From positions 17,088,006 to 17,152,005 of the forward strand of contig JAJEKV010000008.1 of NCBI GenBank assembly GCA_021234155.1: a stretch of DNA of 64,000 nt. Reading direction: 5' to 3'. Of this stretch, positions 43,901 through 55,560 are shown in pieces. Within the stretch, counting starts at the first letter, position 1; every line of letters begins with the position of its first letter. The DNA is from Isoetes taiwanensis. Taxonomy: Eukaryota > Streptophyta > Lycopodiopsida > Isoetales > Isoetaceae. The position numbers were made by a program, and so were the translations under genes. The notes beneath the pieces are model-generated. The model was not told the origin of the DNA. It saw nothing but the letters and a program-made list of their open reading frames with translations, and made no database searches.

Positions 43901-44155
43901 ATGGAAACCTCCCTAACTTTCCATGGAAACCTCCCTAACTTTCCATGGAAACCTCTCCAACTTTCCGTGGAAACCTCCCCAACTTTCCCTCGAAACCTCC
44001 CCATTTTTCCCCGAAACCTCCCCAACTTTCTCCGCATTAGAAAAATGGGAGGGAGGTTCCATGGAAACCTCCCCAACTTTCTTGGATGACCTGGGGAGGT
44101 TTCCAATTAAGAAAACAGGGGAGGTTTCCATGGAAAGGTGGGGAGGTTTCCATAA
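43901..44155. repeat. 22-bp minisatellite turning into its own inverted copy
   Basis: Units of about 22 bp (ATGGAAACCTCCCTAACTTTCC and variants) run from 43901 to about 44085. They are followed by the reverse complement (GGGGAGGTTTCCA, three times) to 44155. A single-unit hairpin of the same motif lies at 44292-44340. The same motif occurs at 50408-50505 and 61800-61850. Confidence 0.8.
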
Positions 44156-45049
44156 AAAAAAAGGCTCTTTAAATTTGCACGAAGACCAAGACTAGCCCCC
44201 GTGCATCTCGGTCCTCGCGTCTTAATGACGAGGCACAGTCCATCGGTGGTTGCCAACATTAATGACTATTTTTTTATTTTTTTAAATATTTTATGGAAAC
44301 CTCTCCAACTTTCCAAAGAAACTAGGGGAGGTTTCCACAAAATGTCTATAAATGACGAACTCTAAGATCCTGAAAAATGACGAACTCTAAGATCCTGAAA
44401 AGTATGCACAATTGGTTATGCTAGTATAATAAAAGAAAAACCATCTCGATATCCTTATAAAAATTGTAAAGTTGACCATGCAAGCAACCTAGAAGATTTT
44501 GCAAAACTCGAGTGAATTGATATGCAAGATATTGATTGATTGCACTTGTCTATTGGTGATCCTAGAGCTTCTAAAGGGCACATGCAGATGCACTTCCACA
44601 TCGTGCCCTTTATGCACAAGCAAGAACGTTTGCAATGGCACGCGCAAAAAGTTTTATGCCTTCCAATAAGATGTTAGATGAAAGAAAATTTTCCCAGATT
44701 ATGTATAACCACGGGCAGATACTCTTACCACACGGATCACAAACAAAACTACATCAAAATGTGTCTTGTGAGGCATTAAAGCCATGTCAAGAAGTTGAAC
44801 TAGAACTTGTGAAGAAGAAGCCAACTTAACATAATATGAAATAAAGTTCATAGCAATCAATGAGGCATTGGTGAAAAAATCCTAAATTCAAAGAATCAAG
44901 GGTTTTAATGTGCAAAATATTTACAATATTATTGGATTGGTTTGTGCCAATGTCCAACAAATAAATGATAAACATCAGCACGAGGGAACCTAATCAGATA
45001 ATTCGGAATATTTTTGTAGGGGTCGAGCACTTGTAATAGCATTTTTATG
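44156..45049. other. No gene
   Basis: Contains the small GGAAACCTCTCC hairpin at 44292-44340 and a duplicated AATGACGAACTCTAAGATCC (44350-44398). Part next to 45050 may be the 3' untranslated region of the NAC remnant. Confidence 0.4.
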
Positions 45050-46090
45050 CTACAAAATACTATCAATGCCTCTTTTAAGTCTGTCATAACCATTATGTGG
45101 CTGCATTGTTGCACCTGCAATAAATTGAGAGGAACTAAAGTCTTGCTCTGAAAAACGCGATTCGAGTTGCTCTGAAAAGTTGGTGTAAGCTAAAGGGCAA
45201 TTATTTACTATGCTGTCAGATCCAATTTCCATGGCTAGCTGATCAGGCACATAGTAAAAAATGTCCTCAAAAGAAATATGTCCTTCACCATTATTATTAT
45301 CTTTGGTGGAGCGTTTGTGGCCTTGAGGGCACTTAGAGCTTTTTCATAAATTTTGCACAAGACAAAATCATCATCTGCAGTAAAAAGAGTACAAATGTGA
45401 GTAAAAAGAGAACAAATGTGAATAAACAACATTCTGCAAAAGAGCCACAACAAAGAACCCCATTTTCCAGCCAGAGGCAGTGCATAAACAAATAAGCTCA
45501 TTAAGCTATTAAAACATTTTCAGTTGCATGTCATCTCAGATAGATTTTCCAACTGGAGGTGCAAGATATAAGCTTACTCTTCTAGATGTGGAAGTGCATG
45601 TGCATATTAAACAAATACATAAATGTAATCAATATGAGAACAACTATTCCATATCTCAAATTATAATTGATGAAGATGCTGAAATGCATATGCATATTAT
45701 GAAATTAAGTAATAACTATGGAATAGCAATCCCATTCAAATTATTGATGATGATAATTGCTAAACAAGCATTCATTTTCACTGATGTTCATGAAAAAAAT
45801 ATAAACCGCTTGCATTTTTAAAAAGAAATGCACAATAAAACATAATTCCTATTACTTACCCGAAGAGATCCAGGCTTGCTATTGTTGGAAGAGATTCAGG
45901 CTTGCTATTGTTGGAAGGGTTATTGCACTGAGCCTTATCAGATTCATGAAGCCTATATTCATGCATAATCCAGTTAGTCTTTACGCCCTGGGTAGCCCTG
46001 CCTTGGTAAAAAACCAGAACCTTCTTAATCCCAACAAGGGACCCAGATTTCTGCTCATAAATAGGCTTATGAGTTCCGGTACAATCCGAT
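45050..46090 (-). pseudogene. NAC transcription factor remnant (two exons, 5' part missing)
   Basis: Exon 46090-45860 encodes [40 protein letters not shown] and EYRL, NAC subdomains C-end and D. Exon 45374-45050 begins DDDFVLCKIYEKA, subdomain E (DDWVLCRIYKK pattern), followed by a C-terminal region ending KRGIDSIL-stop. Splice borders (GTAAGT and CTGCAG) are good, but the frames do not join: a 26-bp tandem duplication in the first exon (45866-45917) and a missing base near 45302 shift them. Subdomains A and B (LPPGFRFHPTDEEL..) are not found in the window. NAC proteins are plant-specific DNA-binding regulators; this one is probably a 5'-truncated pseudogene, unless some shifts are sequence errors. 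Confidence 0.75.
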
Positions 46091-46165
46091 CTGTAATTTC
46101 AAAAACAAAATCATTCCATATTCCTTACTCATTCTACTCAGTTGGCAAGTAGTGCAGGAAGAGGC

Positions 46166-46370
46166 TGTTAAATATCAGCAGCGACATGCAGAACCAAAAT
46201 ACTCAGAGTGCAGAGAAAGGTTGTTTGTTTTACTGATTAGAAACTGATACATCCAAAGTTCCATGATAATAGGAGCACCGCATGGAGCTCCTAATAGAAT
46301 AGCACACCTTGCTAATTCTGGCATGTATCTACGTAAGGTATATTTTGCTAACATTATACCATTGTCAACA
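46166..46370 (-). repeat. 3' LTR of the Copia element
   Basis: 205 bp, TG..CA ends on either strand, 204 of 205 positions identical to the right LTR by eye. Confidence 0.9.
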
Positions 46371-46624
46371 TTCCCCCTCAAAATATACCTGATCTATCAG
46401 AGTTTCAGCAAAATTAAATCACTATCTAATTTTTACTTTTCACATGAATAGGATGAAAAACAACTAACTAGAACAAAAGGAACTTCCGTCAATAGATTGG
46501 AAATATCTTCCAATCAAAATCAGAATGCCTTCAGAGATGCAACTTCTTCAACTTCAATAAGGCTCCAAACCAAATTTATGCTTCAGTCTTCTTTGCACTC
46601 CTGCAACATTCCTTGCACAAAACT

Positions 46625-49380
46625 TTAAACCTGTAACATGCCAATAGCTGCAATGCATTTCATGAATTGCTTCTTGCCCAAAGCTTTAGTGAATACATCT
46701 GCAACCATTTTGTCAGTTCTCAAATGTTGCACAACAATGTGACCTTCACTTACCTTTTCCTTGGTGAAATGGAATTGAACCTCAATGTGTTTGGCACTAG
46801 TAAAGTTCGTTGGGTTCTTCACAAGGGAAAGGGCAGCAGTATTATCATTATAGAGTACTGTAGCTTCATGTTGTGGCACATATATTTCTCCAAGCAACCT
46901 CCGTAACCAAATGCACTCTTTTGCAGCACTGCACAGAGCCATATACTCATATTCGCATGTGGAAGCTGCAGTGGACTTCTATTTTCTACTGCACCAGTCT
47001 ATCACTCCCCCTTGCAGGAGAAAACAATAGCCAGTTCTAGATTTTCGGTCACTTTTGTCTCCTGCATAATCAGCATCTGCAAAACCTTGAAGCACAAGTG
47101 GAGAACTGACCTTATGATAATAGCAGATTCCCATGCTGGGCGTACTTTGCAAGTATCGAAGAAGTCTCTTAAGAGCTAACCAATGCTGAGGTGCAGGATT
47201 ATCCAAGTATTGACTCAAGGTAATAGTGGCCTGAGCAATATCAGGCCTAGTACAAACCATGAAATGCATAAGAGAGCCAACAATACTTCGAAATGACAAT
47301 CCCCCTAAATCATCACACTTATGAGAAAGCCGCAAGAGATGGCATAGCGTAAGTAGCAGGAGTAACTACTCCCTTTACCATCGCATATTACGGGCATGCA
47401 ACAAGTTCAAGATAGACTTCTTTTGATGAATCTTAATGGTTTGATGGTGCTGATCACGAACTACTTGGATGCCAAGAAAATAATGCAGAGGGCCCAAATC
47501 TGTCATACTAAACCTTTTACTCAATGCATCCTTAGTATCTTGCATCATGTCAAACTATAAGCTTGCGTAATAAGATCATCTACATATAAAACAATGAGAA
47601 GAAGCGAATCATGATACCTCTTACTATATACGTTCCAATCTGCCTGACTTCGAGTGAACCCTTGTCTTGTCAGAAACTTATGAATTGTATGGTACCATTG
47701 TCGAGGCGACTGCTTCAAACCGTAAATCGCTTTCTTCAATTTGTAAACAAGATGATCTTTATGTCGGAACAACGAACCCTGGTGCTTGCTTAAGATAAAC
47801 TTCCTCGTCCAATTTACCATGAAGGAATGCTGTTTTAACGTCCATTTGCTGTAGGTCTAAGTTCAAAGCTGCTGCCACAGCCAAGACTGTTCGAACAGAG
47901 CTTAATCTTGCAACCGGTGCAAACGTTTCATGATAATCTACCCCTTTTGTTTGCAAGCATCCCAAAGCTACAAGGCGAGCTTTGTACTTGCTGATTTCAT
48001 TTTGATCATTATACTTTATCTTATAAATCCACTTAGAATTCACTGCTCTTTTCCCTTTTGGTAACTCTGTCAATTCCCAAGTGTCATTGTCAAGCAATGA
48101 CTGATATTCCTCCTGCATGGCTGCCTTCCAAGCATCTTTGTTGCTACTATTCATAGCCATTGCATACCCTTTAGGTTCATCTGGTAACACGTTGTTATTA
48201 AAAGCAATATACCCAGAGGTCTTATCTCGTTTAGAATTAACATACTCCTGCATGCGATGAGTTATGCGCTGGGTTCTTGCTGATCGCCTCAATCCATCTT
48301 GAGCAAGATTGTCACTAGGACTCAAATCGTCCAACTCACCATCGTTGTCTTCAGGTTCTGATGGGATTTCAAATCCTTCATCCGCAACATCATGCGCTTC
48401 AACATGCTCATCACAAGAATCAGAATCACTATCTGATCCAGAGTCATGACTCAGATCATAGACCTTTGGCCCAATCCCTTTACCAAAATTAAAATTGTTT
48501 TCATCAAAGGTCACGCTTCTTCTTATAATCACCTTTCTAGTAGAAGGGAAATAGAGCCTATATTCTTCAGAATACCCAACAAACATGCATGGCAAAGCTT
48601 TGTTAGACAATTTATTACGTTTAGCATGAGCAAATGCATTACACCCAAAAACCTTCATATCCACAATCTCGGGTTTTCTTCCTGTCCATAGCTGCTCTGG
48701 CACAACATTGGCAGTTGTGCACAGCTTCTCCCCAAAAAGAAGGATCAATATCATTTCCAAATAGCATGGCCCTGGCACATTCCAAAATTGTCCTGTTCTT
48801 TCGCTCAACAACTCCGTTTTGTTGATGCTCATGTGCAACTGACTTTTCATGTTTGATTCCATGTTCTTTACATAAGGCATCAAACTTCCCATTCACAAAT
48901 TCTCCTCTCTGATCAGTACGGATTTGCTTAAGCTTCAAATCAGTTTGGTTTTCAACCAAGGCTTTCCATTGGACAAAATATCCAAATACTTCAGACTTAC
49001 GCTTAAGGAAATAAACCCATAGTTTCCTGCTGAAATCATCAACAATCAAAAGGAAATACCTGTGGCCTCCAATTGATGCAAATTTAGCTTTTCCCCATAC
49101 ATCCATGTGCACAATTTGAAGGCACTTTTCTGCTCGATGTGCTCCTCCTTTGGGAAACCGCTTCTTGTGCATTTTCCCCAACATGCACCCTTCACACAAC
49201 TTATCAGAGCCTCAATCTTTGGTAAACCATCTACCAATTTATGCTTATACATCTCTTTCATCAATGGGTAATTAGGATGGCCTAATCTCTCATGCCACAA
49301 CTGGCTTTGATCCAATGTGCTAGCACTTAGGGCAGCCTTTTGAGACCAACTCAACCTGTATAAGCCTCCATCTCTATCTC
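46625..49380 (-). pseudogene. Copia pol: integrase, reverse transcriptase, RNase H (frame-shifted)
   Basis: On the minus strand in order: LWHERLGHPNYPLMKEMY (GAG-pre-integrase, about 49300), integrase core with HMDVWGKAKFAS, FLLIVDDFSRKLWVYFLK and the DQRGEF and EHQQNGVVERKNRT blocks (49199-48800). Then the C-terminal part (VFGCNAFAHAKRNK, FVGYSEEYRLY), RT (WKAAMQEEYQSLLDNDTWEL, VNSKWIYKIKYN, QMDVKTAFLHG, VLYVDDL with the catalytic DD near 47570), and RNase H (FADADYAGDKSDRKSRTGY, HFTKEKVSEGHI, DVFTKAL). It is interrupted by at least four frameshifts or stops (near 48890, 47800, 47540, 47335-47340, 46980). Ends at 46625. Confidence 0.92.
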
Positions 49381-49440
49381 CAAGGGCAGATCTGTTACAC
49401 TCTCTGTGAATTTGTCCTCAGAGTCGATGCTTTGACACCA

Positions 49441-49645
49441 TGTTAAATATCAGCAGCGACATGCAGAACCAAAATACTTAGAGTGCAGAGAAAGGTTGTT
49501 TGTTTTACTGATTAGAAACTGATACATCCAAAGTTCCATGATAATAGGAGCACCGCATGGAGCTCCTAATAGAATAGCACACCTTGCTAATTCTGGCATG
49601 TATCTACGTAAGGTATATTTTGCTAACATTATACCATTGTCAACA
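49441..49645 (-). repeat. 5' LTR of the Copia element
   Basis: 205 bp, one visible difference from the other LTR (ATACTTAGAG versus ATACTCAGAG). Confidence 0.9.
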
Positions 49646-49650
49646 GAGGC

Positions 49651-50394
49651 GAATCTGGTGACTCGTATTCATGCTGCATTAGATAGGATCTGTGGTCCTC
49701 ATCAGAATTGCAAATGCAAAAAGCCCTAACAGGGTTTTACTCCCGATTCATAGGCTTGCGATCTACCACAAGTGCTCCACCATTTTTACTGCCATAAATC
49801 GACAATACAAGCAAGATTGAAGAACTAAAAGTTTCTATTTATGCTCAGAACTTGTTTCACAAATCAGGGGCAGGAATGGAGCTATGTTTTCCATAGCCGT
49901 AGGCGGCAAATACAATCGCCCATAGGGTCTGGTCATAAGGCAAGGATTCTTCCCTGTCAATCATAAAAAATGGAAGGGTAATGGCAAAAAATTCATACCA
50001 AATTACAGCTTTCCTTGTCTTGCCCTCCATTAAGAGGCCTCAATCCTCAATCCCGCTTTTTCTGTTGCTTCAAATTTCCTGCAGCAAATCCTGCCTTAAC
50101 TCCGCCTCTTCAAAATCGCCTCAATTCCTGCTTCAAATTCGCATGCCTCAATTCCTGCTTCAAATTCGCACCTTCTGCTTCAAAATCACTCCCTTCTGGC
50201 TGAATCGAGAGGTAAATCGCCAATTGGCTGAAGGATGCCGCTCCAGGAATCCAATCGCACTATGAATAGAACTGAAAAGGCAGCATGCAAAAATAGAATC
50301 TGCTACAAAAAGAAGAAATTACATCAAGCAGTGCACATTAAATCTGGGCTAATTATGAATGGAGGCTATTCGTAGATAAAAAGTATCATTATTT
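49651..50394. other. Possible upstream part of the NAC locus; short CTTCAAATTCGC repeats
   Basis: No NAC N-terminal domain is readable. At 50088-50190 the motif CAATTCCTGCTTCAAATTCG is repeated two to three times. A minus-strand frame around 49880-50030 (EESLPYDQTLWAIVFAAYGY) is open but unassigned. Confidence 0.3.
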
Positions 50395-50510
50395 TTAATA
50401 TTCTATGGAAACCTCCCCAGGTTAGCAAGATTGAAAACCTCCCCAGGCTTGGCTGAAAACTGGGGAGGTTTTCATAGGAAGAAAATTTGGGAGGTTTCCA
50501 TTCTTAGGAC
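50395..50510. repeat. Palindromic GGAAACCTCCCC repeat, copy 2
   Basis: ATGGAAACCTCCCCAGG and GAAAACCTCCCCAGGC on the left face CTGGGGAGGTTTTCAT and GGGAGGTTTCCAT on the right, a compact palindrome of the family at 43901-44155. Confidence 0.75.
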
Positions 50511-50682
50511 TAACCCAAATCGGGCGTATATAATTTGAACGCACGTTGTGTGCATAGGCAATAGTCCTAGAAGCAACATGTGAAACTGTGAAACTAATTT
50601 CTGTAAGCGCATTTGTGGAATAAATGAAGTGTGCCATCGTGAAATAGATGAGTGCAAGTTTATATGGCGTTATGTAGGGTTG

Positions 50683-50930
50683 TGTGATATCGGTGTAAGG
50701 AAGCTCTCATAAGCAAATTGATAGGAAAGGTTGTATTGAAGTACCATTTGTATGATATCGGTATAAGGAAGCTCTCGTAAGCAAATTGACATGAAAGGTG
50801 GATCAATAATGAGTTATTGTGGTATTCAAGTACCATGTAGAGTTGTGTGATATCGGTGTAAGAAAACTCTCATAAGCACATTGACGTGAGAGGCGGATCA
50901 ATAATGAGTTATTGTCGACAACAATAATTG
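50683..50930 (+). repeat. Three irregular tandem copies (GATATCGGTGTAAGGAAGCT...)
   Basis: Copies start at about 50687, 50755 and 50848, each with TGATATCGGT(G/A)TAAG, CTCTC(A/G)TAAGCA(A/C)ATTGA. The last two extend through GGATCAATAATGAGTTATTG. No coding content. Confidence 0.75.
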
Positions 50931-51054
50931 CAAAAGGTGTAAATTGTCTTGATTTATCTCATGTTCAAAATAGCACTTTTAATGTGCACGTAACTCGTAT
51001 CATTAAACATTCCTATAATTGCTACATTTTTATAGGTCCCCTTTTGTTCTTGCT

Positions 51055-51150
51055 TTCTAGCACCCTCTCTCTAGCACCCCTCTCTCTAGCCCCTTCTCTC
51101 TAGTGCCCCTCTCTCTAGCCCCTCTCTCTAGCCCCTCTCTCTAAGCCCCT
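51055..51150 (+). repeat. CTCTCTCTAGCCC minisatellite at the LINE 5' end
   Basis: Seven or more copies of a 12-15 bp unit (CTCTCTCTAGCACCC, CTCTCTCTAGCCC). Confidence 0.75.
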
Positions 51151-51252
51151 CACTTTGCCCTTGCATAGACCCCTTGATTTGCCCCTTCCGGCTTTTTCTC
51201 TCTCTAGGGTTTACAATCTCTCTCTAGACCCAAAAATCCCCCAAACCCCCAA

Positions 51253-51545
51253 AAGGTGCTTTCTTGCCGCGTTTACGAGTCCCCAAATTGGATTCTAAGC
51301 ACCCTTTAGGCAGCCCGTGGGACCCACAAACTTTGGAACCCTCAAAACCCCCAAACCCCCAAAAGGTGCTGCTGCGTTTACGAGTCCCCAAATTGGATTC
51401 TAAGCACCTTTTAGGCAGCCGAGAGACCCGTCAAACTTTGGAACCCCCAAAACCCCAAACCCCCCAAAGGTGCTCTTCCGCGTTTTTGAGTCCCCAAATT
51501 GGATTCTAAGCACCCTTTCCGGCACGAGACCCCTCAAACTTTGGA
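51253..51545 (+). repeat. Three 5' monomers of about 105-115 bp in the LINE
   Basis: Each unit has AAAAGGTGCT, GCGTTTACGAGTCCCCAAAT, TGGATTCTAAGCACC, AAACTTTGGAA and a C/A-rich end (AAAACCCCCAAACCCC). The last ends just before the ORF1 start. The arrangement recalls promoter monomers of some mammalian L1 elements. Confidence 0.8.
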
Positions 51546-51549
51546 AGTC

Positions 51550-53110
51550 ATGGCCACGAAGAAGATGGGCCAGCCTGAAAACCCAAGGCGAGGGGTCAGC
51601 CAGGCAAAGGGTCCCGATCAGCCCTCATGGACGGGGAGAGTCATCCTCCATGAAGAAGGAGGCTCGGGCTAAGGCTAAGCCCCCCGGGCCGAGGCCAGCC
51701 CGGCCCCAAGGGATTGATTGCTCGCACCACACAGAACTCCCCGCCTCTCGGCAGAAATTGGAGCCACGCCAAAGCGGGAGTGGAGGCTAACGGTTTCGTA
51801 TTGAGGCTAACAGATTACCCGGCCGGGGCATGGCGCTGGAGATGGAGTCCCCACCCCCATGTGCTCAAAAAGGCAACCGGTGGTCGAAGAACCGCGATCA
51901 TAGGTCTGAGGAGACCCGCCGCGCTGCGTGGAAGATGGCCTTGGCCTCGCACACTTCGAGCAAAGAATAGGCGTGCAGAGGTCACGACATGCGCCCCTAG
52001 GCTACTGTGTTCATCACTCACGGACACCATGACCGCGGGGAGAGGGTACGCATAATCACGGGGAGGCGATAGTCCGCGATTGTCACCGGCTTGTCGGTAG
52101 AGCAGCCACCTCCATGTACGGGGAGGCCTTGGCTGCTCTTGCGGGCGACCCGGTGCGGCCGGGATCTTCATAGTAAGATCGGGCGGCAAGCCCGGCCCTC
52201 GGCGGCCGTGTCTTTGAGGCTAAAACGCTCTGCGCTACTCAGAGCACGGAGGCTCCGGGGTTCGCGGGCAACCATCCATAAACGAGCCGGTCTCCCTAAG
52301 GTTCATAGTTAGCTGCAACAATAAAGGCGAGGAGATGGCCAAGCGGCCCGGCCGAGACCCTCAAAAGGCATGTGCTCCCGCTTCCCAGAGGCGAGAGCGG
52401 CTCGAGACCCTTCCCGCCACAACCTCCCGCATGGGGCGGCCGGCCCCCGCCGCTGCTTGCCCGCGCCTCAAAACGCCCCGCCATCCCGGCCACCACCACT
52501 CCACCCCCACGGCCCTCGCCCACCTTTTGACCCTCGGGCAGCCGCAACCAAGAGCGCAGCGGAGAGGCCTATCCGTAGTTCGAGGTACGCCGAGCAGCGG
52601 GGAAGATCGCCCACAACATCCGAACACATTCTCGGACGGGATGACATTCCCCGGCGGTTCACATTTCGAGCAAGCGTCGCCATGGGGCTCAATGGCTGGC
52701 CGTGACCGGGTGTCATATTCACGGTTGCGGATGCACAGTGCGTGATGCCATATGCGCGCCAGGCCTTTGAAGGGGACATCCCTCGCGTGGATCGGGACCT
52801 CACACCCGCATACCGTGAGGCACGCAGGGGATGAGCTTGTCGGGGTCGGAGGCATTACGCCACGAGGAGGATGCACATTTTCCGGCCGACTGCCTATCGC
52901 TGCAGAACCATGACCCCAACCGGGTGATCCGGGTGACGCGGGGCCACGCCGCTTCTCCTACCACGGCCCCCCCTTCTCCTGCTCCTACTCCTGCTCCCTC
53001 ACGACCCACGGCCTCCCACCATGTCATCCTCCGCTCCTTCTACTTCTCACTTTCGGCCTGCGCTTCCCGTCCTCTCCCCGCGACTCAGTCACGCGATACC
53101 ATGGCTGGCG
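51550..53110 (+). pseudogene. LINE ORF1 region
   Basis: ATG at 51550 (MATKKMGQPENPRRGVSQAK) opens a basic, proline- and glycine-rich frame, which continues through frameshifts. A cysteine/histidine cluster near 52700-52740 (CHIHGCGCTVRDAIC) may be a zinc-knuckle remnant. Function expected for LINE ORF1 is RNA binding. Identity rests mainly on position before the endonuclease. Confidence 0.5.
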
Positions 53111-53118
53111 ACAAATAG

Positions 53119-54000
53119 GAATTGTGCCTCGGGGTGGTCTCATGGAATTGTCGAGGCTTCCCTTGGCAGAAGGGGGACAGTCTAAACTCCGTGGCAGCCG
53201 ATATGGATCTCATCTTTCTCATGAAGACATGGGAGCATCTTTTGAGCACAAAGCTACTGATCTGCCGGGTTACCAACATTTCTCGGTCTTCAATACCAAT
53301 ACAGGACAGAGGGGTCATGGTGGAGTGGCTTGCTACTACCGGACAACCTTGGCACATTCGGTTACCCTCCAGAAGATAGACGGACACAACCTGGTACTTG
53401 TGGGTTCGTGTTGCATAATCCCGGTGGCAACCCTCTTTTTACGGCGCTGTTATTTCCCTCACGCAGAGAGCACCTTCTATCGCAGCCACCCCGATGCGGA
53501 TAGGGTGGACCCTTATGTCGATCTATATGATGACATACAGCAGCACCAGCAGTTGGGTAGGGTCGTCCTTCTTGGAGATTTCAATGCAATCTTACGGAGT
53601 AGAGCAGCCCATGCGACTTGACCCCCTTGACGATGTCCCCGCATCTACGCCCCATGAACCAACGGCCACGAGGATCGGATGACGACCAAGTCACTCACTT
53701 TGGCGCATGCATACTCCTGCTATGTGGTATTTTTGACTTGATAATTTGCAATGGCATTACACGGTGGCCCTGATTCGCAAGTGCACATGCGAGGCAGGGA
53801 CAATGTCGGGGGTCTAGTGTGGTGGACTATGTGCTCGCGAGCTATGCTAAGATATGCATCTCATCGGGCCATTTCCTGGTGAGCGCGAGCATACGGGATG
53901 AGGAGGTCGACTCGAATCACCTCCCACTTTATTTGGACCTGGTGGCAAGCCGCCCGAAACCCCACTATGCTAGCCCCTCGCCATCCTCGGGGCGACTAGA
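53119..54000 (+). pseudogene. LINE endonuclease (APE type)
   Basis: GVVSWNCRGFP (53135-53165) matches the WNCRGL start of LINE endonucleases. VVLLGDFNAILRS (53563-53600) holds the catalytic D and N. VDYVLAS (53820) and DSNHLPLYLDL (53911-53943) match the conserved D.vl.s and SDH.PL end. The pieces lie in different frames. Confidence 0.88.
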
Positions 54001-55560
54001 TTATGAGCAGAAGCGGAGGACTCACGCCGAGATGCTCATGGGCGCCCTCCCGGTAATTCTGCGGACCCCCACACTAGAAGCGGCCGGACCGGTGACAGTC
54101 AGCTATTACCACGTGCAGGTAGCGGGTGCTTTGGCGGACACCCCAGCGTCGCGCTTCGAGGGTCAACAACATTCCAGCGTAATTGATGGTTTGATGCAGA
54201 GTGTAAAGAATGCAAAAGCGGCAGCTCCCGTCACGATACGGATCCGTGTGCCCGCGGAGCCACCACCGCGATCTGGCGCCCATCACGGAAAAGGGAGACA
54301 AAGGCGCGGTACCTTGCCGGCATCGGGGAGATGTTGACTCTTCCGGACACTCATCCTCGAACCTTTTGGCCTTGAGAGTGCTCGAAGGCCAGCCCACCTC
54401 TGTGGGGACATCACACGGGCAGTAGGAACGGTACTTGCAAAGCGGCTCTATGACCCACCCGGGGGCCGCGTGCGCCCATACCCCCCACGGGATGGCCCCC
54501 CCATTGGTTCTCGTGGCAATGGGAGTCGGCTAATGGGAAGGCAACCTCGATGGTATCGCGTGCCGAAGTTACTCAAATGGGCGGGCGGGTCGCTTGTGCC
54601 GATCCTCACTACCCCGCTCCATGAGCATTGCGGGAAGGTTTCCCGACAATGGACCACAAGCGGGGTTGTTCCCATTCACAAAAGCAGGCGACCCACATTG
54701 TCCGCCAATTCTGGGACAATCATGGTCACCGATTCGATATTTGCCAAACTGTTATCGGGCATTCTCGGCGATGGATTGACCGGGCGAGGCAAAATAGGAT
54801 GTCGAGCCCTCACACAAGCGGGCTTTAGACCCCACCAAATAACGATTGACCATATCTTCACCTGCTGCGGGCGATTGAAGACAGCGGAACCATCGGCGGG
54901 ACTTGTATTGTCGCTTTGTGTGGACTTCGAAGGCTCTTGATCTACTTCCCTCTGAAAAGTCAGAGGGCTAGATTGCGTCAACTAAAGGCTGCCGCTGTTC
55001 ACGTATGAAATGCCATATACTGTGCAGTATGAGAGTTATTTTGGCGAGGGATCGCGATCGGCCGGGCCAAGCATTCACCAAGAGTATCGGTCCCAGGTTG
55101 CCCCCCTCTCACCAACACTTTTTGGCCTCTACATTGTCGGTTAGAGCCCTCGCTTCATCGAGCATGGGGGGATGACATACGACTTTTGCACCACAGGTCA
55201 TCCGCCCGCTCATCTATCGCGGACGATGTTGGCCTGCCCCACACCCGAGCTATGCGCGTCTCATCCGGATGTCAGTAGACACATTTTGTCGCCACTGAGA
55301 CATCTTGCGTGAATCGGCCAAGACCGGGTGGTCCTCATATCCTCTTCACGTCACCCCATGCCTCCCTCCTGCACTCACATATCGGGGGGGCTTTTGTGGA
55401 GGTTACGCCCACCTACAAGTACCTAGGGGTGGAGTTCCCCTCCTCGCTCTTCCGGGAGGCGTCTATCCGCTTATGGGTGACAGCCAGTGGAAAGCTTTAT
55501 GCCATCTTGAGAACAACAAATCCACCGGCAGAGCTCTATGATTAGGGCCATCAGTCACAT
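54001..55560 (+). pseudogene. LINE reverse transcriptase
   Basis: TSGVVPIHKSRRPTL (54658-54700) corresponds to the start of the RT domain. ALTQAGFRPHQITIDHIFT (54809-54865) is the GFR.. block, LSLCVDF (54912-54932) the first catalytic D. YADDV-like SIADDVGLP (near 55218-55236) lies downstream and TYKYLGVEFPSS (55412-55447) is the tyK.LG block. Several frameshifts and stops are present. Confidence 0.85.

Larger units (their letters stand above)
46166..49645 (-). mobile_element. Ty1/Copia element without gag, 3.48 kb
   Basis: Two 205-bp LTRs (46166-46370 and 49441-49645) differ at one visible position, with ends TGTTAA..TCAACA (TG..CA). A perfect target duplication GAGGC lies at 46161-46165 and 49646-49650. 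The element reads on the minus strand. Next to the right LTR is TGGTGTCAAAGC, an initiator-Met-type primer site; next to the left LTR is a purine tract (TTTTGAGGGGGAA). The inside starts within the domain before integrase: gag and protease are absent. It sits upstream (in the gene's direction) of the NAC exons, probably in a former intron or 5' region. Confidence 0.92.

Noticed and set aside
52361-52876. Minus-strand frame of 171 codons in the LINE ORF1 region
   Set aside because: GC-rich sequence leaves antisense frames open; the plus-strand LINE explains the region.
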